A DNA stretch of 64,000 nt from NCBI RefSeq assembly GCF_000723885.1, contig NZ_CCDG010000035.1:62001-126000 (forward strand). Direction: 5' to 3'. Position numbers and translations under genes: made by a program. The notes below the pieces were generated by a model, which saw nothing but the letters and a program-made list of their open reading frames with translations, made no database searches and was not told where the DNA came from. Origin of the DNA: Paenibacillus camerounensis. GTDB taxonomy: Bacteria; Bacillota; Bacilli; Paenibacillales; Paenibacillaceae. Below are positions 19,281 to 27,491 of the stretch, in pieces. How positions within the stretch are numbered: the first letter of the stretch is position 1; each line of letters starts with the position of its first letter.

Positions 19281-19952
19281 ATGATTCATATTTTGGTGGT
19301 TGAGGACGATATTAAGCTGAATCAGATCGTCTGCACCTATTTAAACGATAGCGGCTATAATGCCAAAGGATGTCTGAATCCGCGCGAGGCTTATGATTTA
19401 ATGTATAACCATTTGTACGATATGATTATTTCAGATATTATGATGCCGGAAATCGACGGATTTGAGTTTGCAGATAACGTTCGCCAATTGAACAAAACCA
19501 TTCCCATTCTTTTTATGACAGCCAAGGATGACATTATTTCTAAGCAAAAGGGCTTTAAAATCGGCATTGATGATTATATGGTTAAGCCTATTAACCTGGA
19601 TGAGCTGATTATGCGGGTGGGGGCTCTGCTGCGCCGGGCTAATATTATGGAGGAACGCAAGATGACCGCCGGCAACCTTAAGCTGGATGCAGATGCAATG
19701 ACCGCGTCGATCGACGATGAAGAGGTTCCCCTCACCCTGAGAGAGTTCAATATTCTGTATAAGCTGCTCTCTTACCCGAAAAAAACCTTTACGCGCGCAC
19801 AGCTGATGGATGAGTTTTGGGGTGTAGAATCAGAGACCAGCCTGCGGGCTGTCGATGTCTATGTAACCAAGCTGCGGGATAAGCTGTCTTCCTGTACCGG
19901 TTTTCAAATCGTGACTGTGCGCGGATTGGGGTATAAGGCGGTGCTGCTGTGA
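19281..19952 (+). CDS. OmpR/PhoB-family response regulator
   Basis: This 223-residue two-component output protein has an N-terminal receiver domain (residues 2-115) with the acidic pair D9-D10, the phospho-acceptor D52 in IISDIMMPEIDG, the conserved Thr in FMTAKDD and the Lys in VKPIN. A C-terminal winged helix (about 130-223) ends GLGYKAVLL. The start at 19281 is chosen because GAGGAGG precedes it at ideal distance and the receiver fold begins right there; an in-frame ATG 27 bp upstream would add a meaningless extension. The stop overlaps the histidine kinase GTG by 4 bp. The promoter is shared with the divergent chemoreceptor. Targets are unknown, but the neighbouring paralogous membrane protein is a candidate. 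Confidence 0.94.
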   Translation: MIHILVVEDDIKLNQIVCTYLNDSGYNAKGCLNPREAYDLMYNHLYDMIISDIMMPEIDGFEFADNVRQLNKTIPILFMTAKDDIISKQKGFKIGIDDYMVKPINLDELIMRVGALLRRANIMEERKMTAGNLKLDADAMTASIDDEEVPLTLREFNILYKLLSYPKKTFTRAQLMDEFWGVESETSLRAVDVYVTKLRDKLSSCTGFQIVTVRGLGYKAVLL

Positions 19953-21025
19953 GCGTAAAGGACCCAAGAGTTAAAGCGCCAATATTTCCCCTTTACAGCT
20001 TTGTTCTTTCTTTTTTGGTGCTCGGAGCACTCACTACAGGCCAGATGCTGATTCTACAGAACTATCTTGATTTTAAGAATGTATCCCAGGGGTATGTCGT
20101 TTCTGTTCTAATGTACTGGGTATTGGTCGCTGCCGCGTTCACCCTGTTAACCCGGTACCAGTTCATCCGGCGCTACCACAAACCAATGGAAGAGTTTGCA
20201 GCGGCCACCAGAAAAGTGGCAAGAGGTGATTTCTCGGTCTACGTTTCTCCAAGGCATCTTAAAGATAAAATGGATTATCTGGATGCGATATGCATCGACT
20301 TCAATGTAATGGTAGAGGAGCTCGGCAGTATCGAAACACTGAAAACTGATTTTTTCTCCAATGTATCCCACGAGATTAAAACTCCGCTGTCGGTTATTCA
20401 AAATTATGCGCAGGCGCTAAAAAATGAAAAGCTGACTCCCGAGCTAAGAGCAGGCTACATTGATACCATCCTTGACTCTTCCTCCAGGCTAAGCGGACTT
20501 ATTACCAATATTCTTAAGCTGAATAAGCTGGAAAAACAAAATTTGCCGCAGATTTCGGAATCCTATGATCTTTGTGCTCAGCTATGCGAATGCGCTCTGG
20601 GATTTGAGGAGCTGTGGATGAGCAAGAACATTGAATTTATCGCAGACATCGAGGACCGAGCCATGATTGAGGCTGATGCCAGCCTTGTAGAGCTTATATG
20701 GAATAATCTTCTATCCAATGCCATCAAGTTTACTGAGCCTGGCGGCACCGTGATTCTCCAGCAGAGCTCAACAGATACCGAGGTGATTGTCTCTATAACC
20801 GATACCGGCTGCGGGATGAGCGAGGAAACCATGAAGTACATTTTCGATAAATTTTATCAGGGCGATACCTCCCACTCCACAGAAGGAAACGGATTAGGGC
20901 TCGCTCTTGTTCTCCGTATTTTACAGCTGATAGGCGGAAGTATTACCGTTGCAAGCATACCCTCGGACAAGACTTCCTTCACCGTTCGTATTCCTGTCCG
21001 TCCCGCAGCTGCAGCGGAGTATTAA
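19949..21025 (+). CDS. sensor histidine kinase
   Basis: This 358-residue membrane kinase is cognate to the preceding regulator, starting at a GTG inside the GTGA overlap. Two transmembrane helices lie close together (about 15-37 and 48-68), leaving only ~10 external residues, so the sensing is probably intramembrane. A HAMP-like segment follows, then the H-box FFSNVSHEIKTPL with His141. The N box is NLLSNAIKFT, followed by the G1 box DTGCGM, the F box FDKFYQGD and the G2 box GNGLGLALV. The tiny external loop resembles intramembrane-sensing kinases that detect envelope stress, often through a partner protein. The paralogous membrane protein gene begins 74 bp downstream. Confidence 0.93.
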   Translation: MSVKDPRVKAPIFPLYSFVLSFLVLGALTTGQMLILQNYLDFKNVSQGYVVSVLMYWVLVAAAFTLLTRYQFIRRYHKPMEEFAAATRKVARGDFSVYVSPRHLKDKMDYLDAICIDFNVMVEELGSIETLKTDFFSNVSHEIKTPLSVIQNYAQALKNEKLTPELRAGYIDTILDSSSRLSGLITNILKLNKLEKQNLPQISESYDLCAQLCECALGFEELWMSKNIEFIADIEDRAMIEADASLVELIWNNLLSNAIKFTEPGGTVILQQSSTDTEVIVSITDTGCGMSEETMKYIFDKFYQGDTSHSTEGNGLGLALVLRILQLIGGSITVASIPSDKTSFTVRIPVRPAAAAEY

Positions 21026-21099
21026 TGCAATGTGAACATATCTTAAGCAATCCTGCAATATTCGCTTGTTATTCTTAGGCCAGTAAAGGAGTTGATCTT

Positions 21100-21651
21100 A
21101 TGAATGAAATCACAAGAAGCGGGAGCAGCTTTGTCGGCTATGATTATAAAGAAGTATTGATAGACCCGGAAAGAACCTCTATGTATGTTGACGGCTATGC
21201 AAATTTCGGATGGGTTCTGGAGGAAAAAATTCAGCCTGCAAGCTATACAGGTAAAGGCCCTATGGGCAAAGTGAAGCTCAAACTCAAGCGGGACCGCAAA
21301 ATTTTGAACAAAACGGAACTGACCCGTCTGGAGCGTCATTTCGAAGCCTGCATGAGAGAACTGGAAAGGATTAATTATGCCAAAACCTCCTTCGCTATGA
21401 TGTGGGCGCTGATTATTGGGATAATGGGTACGGCTTTTATGGCAGGCTCTGTATTTGCAGTTACACATGATCCGCCGAGAATTCTGCTATGCATTGTGCT
21501 GGCAATACCGGCATTTACGGGCTGGATTGTGCCCCCTGTTATCTATAAGACGCTGGTTCATAAAAAAGCAAAAAAGACCGATCCGTTAATGGAGCAGAAG
21601 GTAGATGAGCTTTATGAAATCTGTGAAAAAGGGAATAAATTGCTGATCTAG
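21100..21651 (+). CDS. small two-helix membrane protein, paralog B
   Basis: This 183-residue protein is the second member of the family described at 16824-17357, with roughly 40% identity by eye. It has MNEIT, FVGYDYKEV, DGYANFGW, LKLKRDRKILNKTELTRLERHF, two membrane helices (about 95-115 and 125-145), then a cytoplasmic tail with VDELYEI. Lysine-rich loops flank the helices. Its ATG follows AAAGGAG. It lies 74 bp after the histidine kinase with no terminator between, and a strong hairpin follows it, so it is probably the third gene of the two-component operon. It may be a modulator of, or a target under, that system. The family was not recognised. Confidence 0.82.
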   Translation: MNEITRSGSSFVGYDYKEVLIDPERTSMYVDGYANFGWVLEEKIQPASYTGKGPMGKVKLKLKRDRKILNKTELTRLERHFEACMRELERINYAKTSFAMMWALIIGIMGTAFMAGSVFAVTHDPPRILLCIVLAIPAFTGWIVPPVIYKTLVHKKAKKTDPLMEQKVDELYEICEKGNKLLI

Positions 21652-21659
21652 TGACACTA

Positions 21660-21710
21660 AGAAAAGGCTGGAGCGGGTGAAGCCCCGAATCCAGCCTTTT
21701 CTATTTAATT
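21660..21710. terminator. bidirectional terminator
   Basis: A perfect 13-bp stem AGAAAAGGCTGGA (21660-21672) / TCCAGCCTTTTCT (21690-21702) has a GC-rich loop. It separates the convergent genes ending at 21651 and 21723. Confidence 0.9.
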
Positions 21711-21722
21711 TGCATCAGTCTG

Positions 21723-22379
21723 CTAGAAGGTTTCATATTCAGCCTGTGGCGCCTGTTTTTTATGGAGCATGCAGAACCCTAAGATAATGAATAAAAGACT
21801 ACAGCCCATCCCGAGTAAAGCGCTGCTCTTTAAGGCGCTTGGGGATTGCTGCATGGTCAGTAGCGTATACTGGGTTACTACAATCGACACCAATGCGTCG
21901 GTAAAACTGAATATTTTCAGCGTGGATACAATGGGGCCTTTACGTCCCCGGTTGCCCAGTATCCCATACAGGCCCAGTCCCAGCTTGGTGAAAGAAATAG
22001 TGGCGACAAGAAGAACAAGGGTTCCTTCAATGATTACAGCGTCTCCTAACAGATACATGCGCACAGAAATAAGCAGATAAGAGAGACCCAGCAGGCAAAG
22101 GAAAAAGCCGCTGCGCCTGAACACGGCATGTTCCATCCGGGCTCTTTCTGCGGGCTGCTCTATTAGTCGGGCTGCAGTATATTTATGAAGCGCCTGGCCT
22201 CTTGCTGCGCTGAGAAGCAGATAATAGACAGCATTAGTCATAAACCAGCCTGACAGAAGATACACACCAAGGATCAGCTTACCTGCGCCAATCAGCATAT
22301 TGATTAGAAGTGAACCGGTGTTGACCAGTGCAGCCCGGTCTTGATAATCACTGCGGTAAAGCTTCAGTAACTCCTTAAT
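21723..22379 (-). CDS. hypothetical membrane protein, probable ATT start
   Basis: This is an integral membrane protein with about five or six hydrophobic helices, a basic loop, and the segment NAVYYLLLSAARG near helix 2. The only canonical start (ATG at 22298) falls inside the first membrane helix. The frame stays open for 27 more codons upstream, giving a plausible N-terminus (KELLKLYRSDYQDRAALVNT) that begins at ATT (22379). That codon has AAAGGATGG at correct spacing. I recall similar N-termini in related small clostridial and bacillar membrane proteins. The start is therefore extended, but this is uncertain; a sequencing error or pseudogene is the alternative. It stands alone; function unknown. 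Confidence 0.62.
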   Translation of the reverse strand: MKELLKLYRSDYQDRAALVNTGSLLINMLIGAGKLILGVYLLSGWFMTNAVYYLLLSAARGQALHKYTAARLIEQPAERARMEHAVFRRSGFFLCLLGLSYLLISVRMYLLGDAVIIEGTLVLLVATISFTKLGLGLYGILGNRGRKGPIVSTLKIFSFTDALVSIVVTQYTLLTMQQSPSALKSSALLGMGCSLLFIILGFCMLHKKQAPQAEYETF

Positions 22380-22533
22380 GAATATCCATCCTTTCGGCCG
22401 GCCGGCGGTTTGCTTTTCGGCGTATTGTGATGAAGCAATCCTATCAGCACAATGTTGAAGAGATGCTTCTGAATTGTTAAAGAATTATTAATTCAGCAGC
22501 TGCATACAGGCAGATCATCTATAATGGAGTCCT

Positions 22534-22562
22534 TTGACGCTCACAGCAACAGCAGGTAGACT
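22534..22562 (+). promoter_or_regulatory. candidate sigma-A promoter of the Btr-like activator gene
   Basis: TTGACG (22534-22539) and TAGACT (22557-22562) are separated by 17 bp, 31 bp upstream of the activator start. No Fur box is visible here. Confidence 0.5.
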
Positions 22563-22593
22563 GGTAGAATGACATCGCAGAAAGGGTGACAGC

Positions 22594-24213
22594 ATGGCAA
22601 GTGAAGAATGGGTAGCGGAATGGATCTCAACGAAGCCATTAACGGGGCGATGGATGGTTGCCGGGGAGGTTCATCACTTTCAGAATCCGGCTTTGTTATT
22701 TATTACGGATGGACAATCTGCCTGGGACATTAACAGTCAGAAGGTTCAGATCTCCTGCGGTCAGCTGATCGCTGTAGAGACCGGTACAGTCATTAAGCTT
22801 ACTGAGGGCGGAACACCGGACTTATCGGGCTGGGAGCTTCAGTTCAATCTATATACGTTGTTTAGCGGAGAGGAAAGAAAAGAAGTGGACTGGAAAGTTC
22901 CCGCCGGAAATTCCTTTCAGCAGGTACAGTTATCGGAGCTGACCCTGGCAGGCTTGGGACATTATTTCAGAGCAGAGAATGCGCAGGAGCTGATTCAGAT
23001 CCGGATTAGTAATCAATCGCTTCTATACGAATTGCTGAAACATATTTACCGGAAGCAGCCGCGCGCTGTGCAGACCATTGAGGAAGGGCTGCAGCGGTCC
23101 GTTTCTTATATGCAGGAATACTATGGAGAAGTGATTACCCGCAATCAGCTGGCGCAGATTACCGGGGTCAGCCCATGGCATTATTCAAGGAAATTTAGTG
23201 AGCGGTATGGGGTATCGCCACTGAGCTATCTGTCACAATACCGGGTGTTCCGGGCGCAGGAGCAGCTATTGCTGACCGAATCTTCCTCCCAGGATATTTC
23301 CAGGCAAGCAGGCTTTGAGGATGCCCATTATTTCAGCCGCCGCTTCAAGCAGCTCACAGGCGTATCGCCGCGGAATTATGTACAGTCACTGGGCCAGCGC
23401 AAAATCATGGCATTATCACCCCTTATCGCAGAAACGATGATTATGCTGGACATAATTCCCCATAGTGTGGCAGTGTCTCCCATTCTTCTGGCAGACCATC
23501 AACACAAGCTATTTGCAAGCCATCATATAGAGATTATAGAAACGGCCCAATTCGATCTGGATGTTGAACGGATTGCCGTTGTACAGCCTGAGTTAATTAT
23601 AGGACCATATATTTTGGAGGAGAAAAAGCAAAAGCTGCGTACCGTTGCGCCAGTCATTGGTGATTTGCAGCTGGATCTGGAGGAGCTTCTTCAGTCTTTA
23701 GGAGCGTTGTTTCAGAAGGATGCGGAAGTGCGGAGTATTCTGATGGATCTGGAGAACAAGCGGGCAGAGGCAAGGAATCAGCTGGAGCGCGTGATACGGA
23801 GCGGGGCAACGGTGATGGTGCTAAGAATTGAACCCTTCGGCTACCGCTATCTGGGCGGCCGCTCTGCCAAGATATCCAGATTACTGTACGGACAGCTTCA
23901 GTTGACTCTTCCCGAGCCGTTAAAGTCTGGTGAAGGCTGGTTTAATCCCTGCTCTGTCGAGCTGCTGGAGCTGGCGAATCCCGATTATTTGTTTGTTGAG
24001 CCGCGTGTAATGGAGCATTTTGATGCCTTAGAACGCTGGAGAGAATTAATGGAGAGCCGGCAGTGGGGTCGCCTGAAGGCCGTTCAAAACAATAAGGTGT
24101 TCAATGTTGACACGCGTCTTTGGGTGGACGGATTCGGCAGCGCAGGTTTTCCCCTGATACTGGATCAGATTACCAGCTGTATAAGTGAACATGAAGAATA
24201 CTGCACACAATAA
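22594..24213 (+). CDS. AraC-family activator fused to siderophore-binding domain (Btr-like)
   Basis: This 539-residue cytosolic regulator has three parts. The N-terminal ~150 residues form a cupin-like region. A double helix-turn-helix AraC domain follows (about 165-265, with ISRQAGFEDAHYFSRRFKQLTGVSPRNY). A C-terminal ~270-residue periplasmic-binding-protein fold of the Fe-siderophore class completes it. This architecture matches B. subtilis Btr, which senses Fe-bacillibactin and activates its uptake operon. The likely target is the neighbouring gene at 24320, whose product resembles the C-terminal domain (shared G-x-R-Y-x-G-x-x and DYLFVEPR/DYIFLEQR blocks). A candidate promoter lies just upstream. 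Confidence 0.9.
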   Translation: MASEEWVAEWISTKPLTGRWMVAGEVHHFQNPALLFITDGQSAWDINSQKVQISCGQLIAVETGTVIKLTEGGTPDLSGWELQFNLYTLFSGEERKEVDWKVPAGNSFQQVQLSELTLAGLGHYFRAENAQELIQIRISNQSLLYELLKHIYRKQPRAVQTIEEGLQRSVSYMQEYYGEVITRNQLAQITGVSPWHYSRKFSERYGVSPLSYLSQYRVFRAQEQLLLTESSSQDISRQAGFEDAHYFSRRFKQLTGVSPRNYVQSLGQRKIMALSPLIAETMIMLDIIPHSVAVSPILLADHQHKLFASHHIEIIETAQFDLDVERIAVVQPELIIGPYILEEKKQKLRTVAPVIGDLQLDLEELLQSLGALFQKDAEVRSILMDLENKRAEARNQLERVIRSGATVMVLRIEPFGYRYLGGRSAKISRLLYGQLQLTLPEPLKSGEGWFNPCSVELLELANPDYLFVEPRVMEHFDALERWRELMESRQWGRLKAVQNNKVFNVDTRLWVDGFGSAGFPLILDQITSCISEHEEYCTQ

Positions 24214-24269
24214 TCCAAGTGAATACGCACAATTCACTATGGAAAGGCTGCCCCTTATTTGATAACCTT

Positions 24270-24300
24270 TGATAATGATTATCATTAACAATCATTAACA
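24270..24300 (+). promoter_or_regulatory. Fur box plus tandem half-repeats
   Basis: TGATAATGATTATCA (24270-24284) is a perfect 7-1-7 Fur inverted repeat. The 10-mer ATCATTAACA then occurs twice in tandem (24281-24290 and 24291-24300), extending the box. The site lies 20 bp upstream of the siderophore-binding lipoprotein gene, so iron repression is very likely. Confidence 0.88.
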
Positions 24301-24319
24301 ACAAAAGGGGCGAAACAAC

Positions 24320-25333
24320 ATGTCTAAAATAGGTTTCAAAATGTCAGGATTTCTGCTGCTGGCGCTAATGCTGGTGCTTGGGGCCTGCTCGAATGCTTCA
24401 AGTACAGCAGATGTATCTACTACTTCAAATACATCTGCTGAAGTAAAGGAATCCGGGAATGACACTGCTGCTAATGCTACTAAGATAGTAAAGGATATCT
24501 TTGGTGAGGTGGAAATTCCGACCGAGCCCCACAACCTGCTTGTAACAAATTCAAGCTATGCGGAGTATCTGATCGAAATCGGAATTGTGCCGCAAATGGT
24601 GCTTTTAACTGCAGAGATAGAACCGGATTACCGTAAGCCTTATTTTGAGCAGCATGGGGTTAAGATGATTGAAACCGTGCAGTATCAGTATAATTATGAG
24701 CAGCTGCTGGCCCTTTCACCGGATCTGATTATATCCCAGGGATCAGGGATGGAGCAGACTGTGTATGACGATTTGAACAAAGTAGCTCCAACAGTGGCGA
24801 TGGATACCACCGGCGATATGGAGGATGCGATACCGAAATTTGGAGAACTGTTCGGTAAAACAGCTGAAGCTACACAGGTGCTTGAGGTCTTCAACGGCAA
24901 GGTCGATCAGGCTAGAACTGAAATTGCCCAGGCCATTGGAGATAAGACGGTGCTGGTCCTGCGTGTGGAGAGTGACAGATACCGCTATATGGGGGCACAG
25001 GCAGCGAACAGCAGCAGCAGATTTTTTTATGAGAAGCTCGGATTACATATTCCTGAGATCTTTAAGGATTCCAAGGACTGGTTTACGCCGTTCTCATTAG
25101 AAATTCTGCCGGAGATTAAGCCGGATTACATTTTTCTGGAGCAACGGATGCTGCAAGGATCAGATGCTTCACAATCGATGAAGGATCTGGAAGCCAATCC
25201 TTTATGGAAAAGCATGGAGGCGGTTAAAAACGGACAGGTCTTCCCGCTGAAAACCAGTGATTTCGTACAGGGAGTGGGTCCGGTCGGATCTGCCCTGCTG
25301 ATTGATTATATTGTTGAAAAGCTGGTGCCGTGA
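24320..25333 (+). CDS. Fe-siderophore ABC transporter substrate-binding lipoprotein
   Basis: This 337-residue exported receptor has a signal peptide ending in the lipobox LGAC (Cys23). A Ser/Thr-rich linker follows, then a type III periplasmic-binding fold (FhuD/FeuA-like) with paired lobes. It contains the shared motifs PDLIISQGSG in the first lobe and RYRYMGAQAANSSSRF and PDYIFLEQRM in the second. It should capture ferric siderophore outside the cell. It follows a Btr-like activator and a Fur box. Unusually, no permease or ATPase gene accompanies it: the next gene, overlapping by 1 bp, is a flavin reductase. Membrane components must be encoded elsewhere. Confidence 0.92.
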   Translation: MSKIGFKMSGFLLLALMLVLGACSNASSTADVSTTSNTSAEVKESGNDTAANATKIVKDIFGEVEIPTEPHNLLVTNSSYAEYLIEIGIVPQMVLLTAEIEPDYRKPYFEQHGVKMIETVQYQYNYEQLLALSPDLIISQGSGMEQTVYDDLNKVAPTVAMDTTGDMEDAIPKFGELFGKTAEATQVLEVFNGKVDQARTEIAQAIGDKTVLVLRVESDRYRYMGAQAANSSSRFFYEKLGLHIPEIFKDSKDWFTPFSLEILPEIKPDYIFLEQRMLQGSDASQSMKDLEANPLWKSMEAVKNGQVFPLKTSDFVQGVGPVGSALLIDYIVEKLVP

Positions 25334-26370
25334 TGAACCCTGAGCAGCTGGATATATACGACGTTACGATTGTGGGAGGCGGGCCTGCGGGGATGTATGC
25401 AGCTTTTTATAGCGGTCTGCGGGCTATGCGTACCAAGCTTATTGAGGCAAAAATGGAACTGGGCGGATTCATGCGCACCTATCCGGAAAAGCTGATCTGG
25501 GATGTCGGCGGAATTGAGCCGGTACGCTGTGAGAAATTGATAGAATCCCTGGAACGGCAAGCACGTACATTCGATCCGACTCTTATCTTCGGGCAGGAAA
25601 TCGCAGATATGGAGCGGCGCGAGGATAATATACTTGTATTGACCTCCAGGACAGGAGAGCTTCATTACACCCGTACGGTGCTGCTGTGTGCCGGAAGAGG
25701 GATGACGCATATTCAGAAACTGGATATACAGGGAGCCAGCCGTTATGAATTAACGAACCTGCATTATACAATAACGGATTACTCCCGGTTTAGGGATAAG
25801 CATGTGCTGATCTCCGGCGGAGGGAATGCTGCCGTTGACTGGGCCAATGAATTAGCTGATGTGGCCAGGCAGGTCACGGTGGTTCACAGACGTCATGAAT
25901 TTGGCGGGCATGAGCAGCCGGTAGAACAGATGAGGGCTGTCTGTAAAGTGATGACTCCTTATAGTCTTACCAGGTTATACGGGGCCGGTGAACGAATCGA
26001 ACACGTCGAGCTTGTTCATACCGGAACAGGGGAAGCCCTGCAAGCCGATGTGGATGAAGTCGTGGTAAGTCATGGCTATGACCGTGATTTCGGCAACCTT
26101 ACAAGCTGGGAACTTCACGGCGGTGACTACGGGGTAACGGTTGATGCGCAGATGCGGACGAGTGAGCCGGGGGTTTTTGGAGCGGGTGATTTCATCACCT
26201 ATGACAGTAAGGTTCGTCTGATCGCAGGGGCCTTTAATGATGCCGTACTGGCTGTCAACAGCGCAAAAAAGTATCTTGATCCGGGAGCGGCAAAAATGGC
26301 GGGTGTATCCTCCCACAATCCCCGGTTCTTGGAGAAAAACAAAAAGATAAACCAGCGCAGCAAGAGCTAA
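25333..26370 (+). CDS. ferredoxin--NADP+ reductase-like flavoprotein
   Basis: This 345-residue FAD/NAD(P)H oxidoreductase resembles the thioredoxin-reductase-like FNR class (YumC type). FAD motif GGGPAGMYAAFY is near residue 13, the NADPH motif SGGGNAAVDWA near 160, and the FAD-closing motif GVFGAGDFI near 280. There is no CxxC redox-active disulfide, so it is not thioredoxin reductase. The ATG at 25333 shares one base with the binding-protein stop, indicating tight coupling. In this Fur-controlled context a role in releasing iron from the imported siderophore, directly or via ferredoxin, is plausible. It ends before a hairpin at 26398. Confidence 0.88.
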   Translation: MNPEQLDIYDVTIVGGGPAGMYAAFYSGLRAMRTKLIEAKMELGGFMRTYPEKLIWDVGGIEPVRCEKLIESLERQARTFDPTLIFGQEIADMERREDNILVLTSRTGELHYTRTVLLCAGRGMTHIQKLDIQGASRYELTNLHYTITDYSRFRDKHVLISGGGNAAVDWANELADVARQVTVVHRRHEFGGHEQPVEQMRAVCKVMTPYSLTRLYGAGERIEHVELVHTGTGEALQADVDEVVVSHGYDRDFGNLTSWELHGGDYGVTVDAQMRTSEPGVFGAGDFITYDSKVRLIAGAFNDAVLAVNSAKKYLDPGAAKMAGVSSHNPRFLEKNKKINQRSKS

Positions 26371-26397
26371 GATAATAAAATCTGGTGTAATAAACAT

Positions 26398-26447
26398 ACA
26401 ATGGACTGAAACGGGCGTGTTGCTTAAACCCTGGATCAGTCCATTGT
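26398..26447 (+). terminator. hairpin after iron operon
   Basis: A perfect 12-bp stem ACAATGGACTGA / TCAGTCCATTGT has a 26-nt loop, 28 bp after the reductase stop. The T-tract is poor, so termination is probable but not certain. Confidence 0.6.
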
Positions 26448-26789
26448 GCTGATTACTGTGCTATTTATCGTGCTATTTATTCAAGTGACGGTGATTTTAC
26501 GCTGCGCCTGTTGTCACAGGATTCCACTTACAGCTGATCCAGCAGCTCCAGCTTGCAGCGCTGTTTGAAACTGCTAGCGCTCGCTCAGCCTCTGGGGAGC
26601 GACGCTTAGTGCCGGTGGAGATAATATTAGTATAGTAAGTTGATATTTATGTATTGTATTAGCTGACCAATAGTGGCACACTAAGTATAGATACCAGTTA
26701 ACGCGGCAAAGCATGCCCCGTCTCCTTATCCATTTGGAAGGAGGCGGGGTTTTGTGCATTCAGACAACACATTTTGTTGAAAGTGAGGA
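26448..26789. other. intergenic region with an orphan terminator
   Basis: No ORF with a ribosome binding site is seen in these ~340 bp. A short direct repeat GTGCTATTTAT occurs at about 26458-26480. A strong hairpin (26715-26754) pairs GCCCCGTCTCCTT with AAGGAGGCGGGG and runs into TTTTG, 35 bp before the next gene. It terminates or attenuates something that starts upstream, perhaps an untranslated RNA or the leader of the gene at 26790. No convincing promoter for it was found. Confidence 0.45.
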
Positions 26790-27479
26790 ATGGGAATGGG
26801 TTTTACAAGTGAACATGATCAATGGTTGTCCAATCATTTGAAACAAAGAAGGGGGGAGCGGCTTGATGCCCTAAAACGGGGTCATGGGTACGGTAACCGC
26901 TTGTTTGTTGAACAGGTGTGGTGGCCGCTTGCCGGACATTTTCAGGGACTGCACCCGGAATACGAAGTGAAGGACTGGCGCGGCAGATCCTATTTTATCG
27001 ATCTCTTATGGGAGGTCGGGTCGTCGCGGATTGCATTTGAGGTTATGGATTTTGGCTCGCACGGCAAGGACCGGAGCAAATACCGAATGGACCTGAACCG
27101 CGGGCTTTTTTTGCAGTCACAGGACTGTGCGGTGCTCTATATCTCGTTGGATGAGCTGAAGGAAAATCCCTTGTTCATCCTATCCGCGCTGCGGAACATC
27201 CTGTATCCTTATTTATCGGCGGGAAAGTCTGCAAATGCATGGGCTGAGCGTTCCTATTCAAAAATCGAACGTAACTTGATGCGCTCGGCCATCCGTCATC
27301 ATCGTGTTCTTCGTCCGGTTGATGCCGCAAGAGAGCTGGAGCTGCATACAATGACAGTCATAAAATACTGCCGCATACTGGTGGAAAAGGGAAAGTTCCG
27401 CCCTGTGGCAAGAGGGGCATCTCAGCGGATTATTTGCTATGAGTATATAGGTACGCTACACAGTCCAGATCTGGTCTGA
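26790..27479 (+). CDS. hypothetical protein, nuclease-like with C-terminal HTH
   Basis: This 229-residue soluble protein was not assigned with certainty. The middle section contains FIDLLWEVGSSRIAFEVMDF, an Asp followed ~13 residues later by a F-E-V segment and GSHGKDR. That resembles the D...(E/V)xxxH core of DUF559/Vsr-type PD-(D/E)xK nucleases. The C-terminal ~70 residues (LRPVDAARELELHTMTVIKYCRILVEKGK) look like a winged helix-turn-helix. It may thus be a DNA-cleaving or DNA-binding regulator. The ATG has GTGAGGA upstream, and an attenuator-like hairpin precedes it. Its stop lies 12 bp before a tandem repeat array, an intriguing but unexplained pairing. Confidence 0.6.
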   Translation: MGMGFTSEHDQWLSNHLKQRRGERLDALKRGHGYGNRLFVEQVWWPLAGHFQGLHPEYEVKDWRGRSYFIDLLWEVGSSRIAFEVMDFGSHGKDRSKYRMDLNRGLFLQSQDCAVLYISLDELKENPLFILSALRNILYPYLSAGKSANAWAERSYSKIERNLMRSAIRHHRVLRPVDAARELELHTMTVIKYCRILVEKGKFRPVARGASQRIICYEYIGTLHSPDLV

Positions 27480-27491
27480 GGATTAGTGCGT

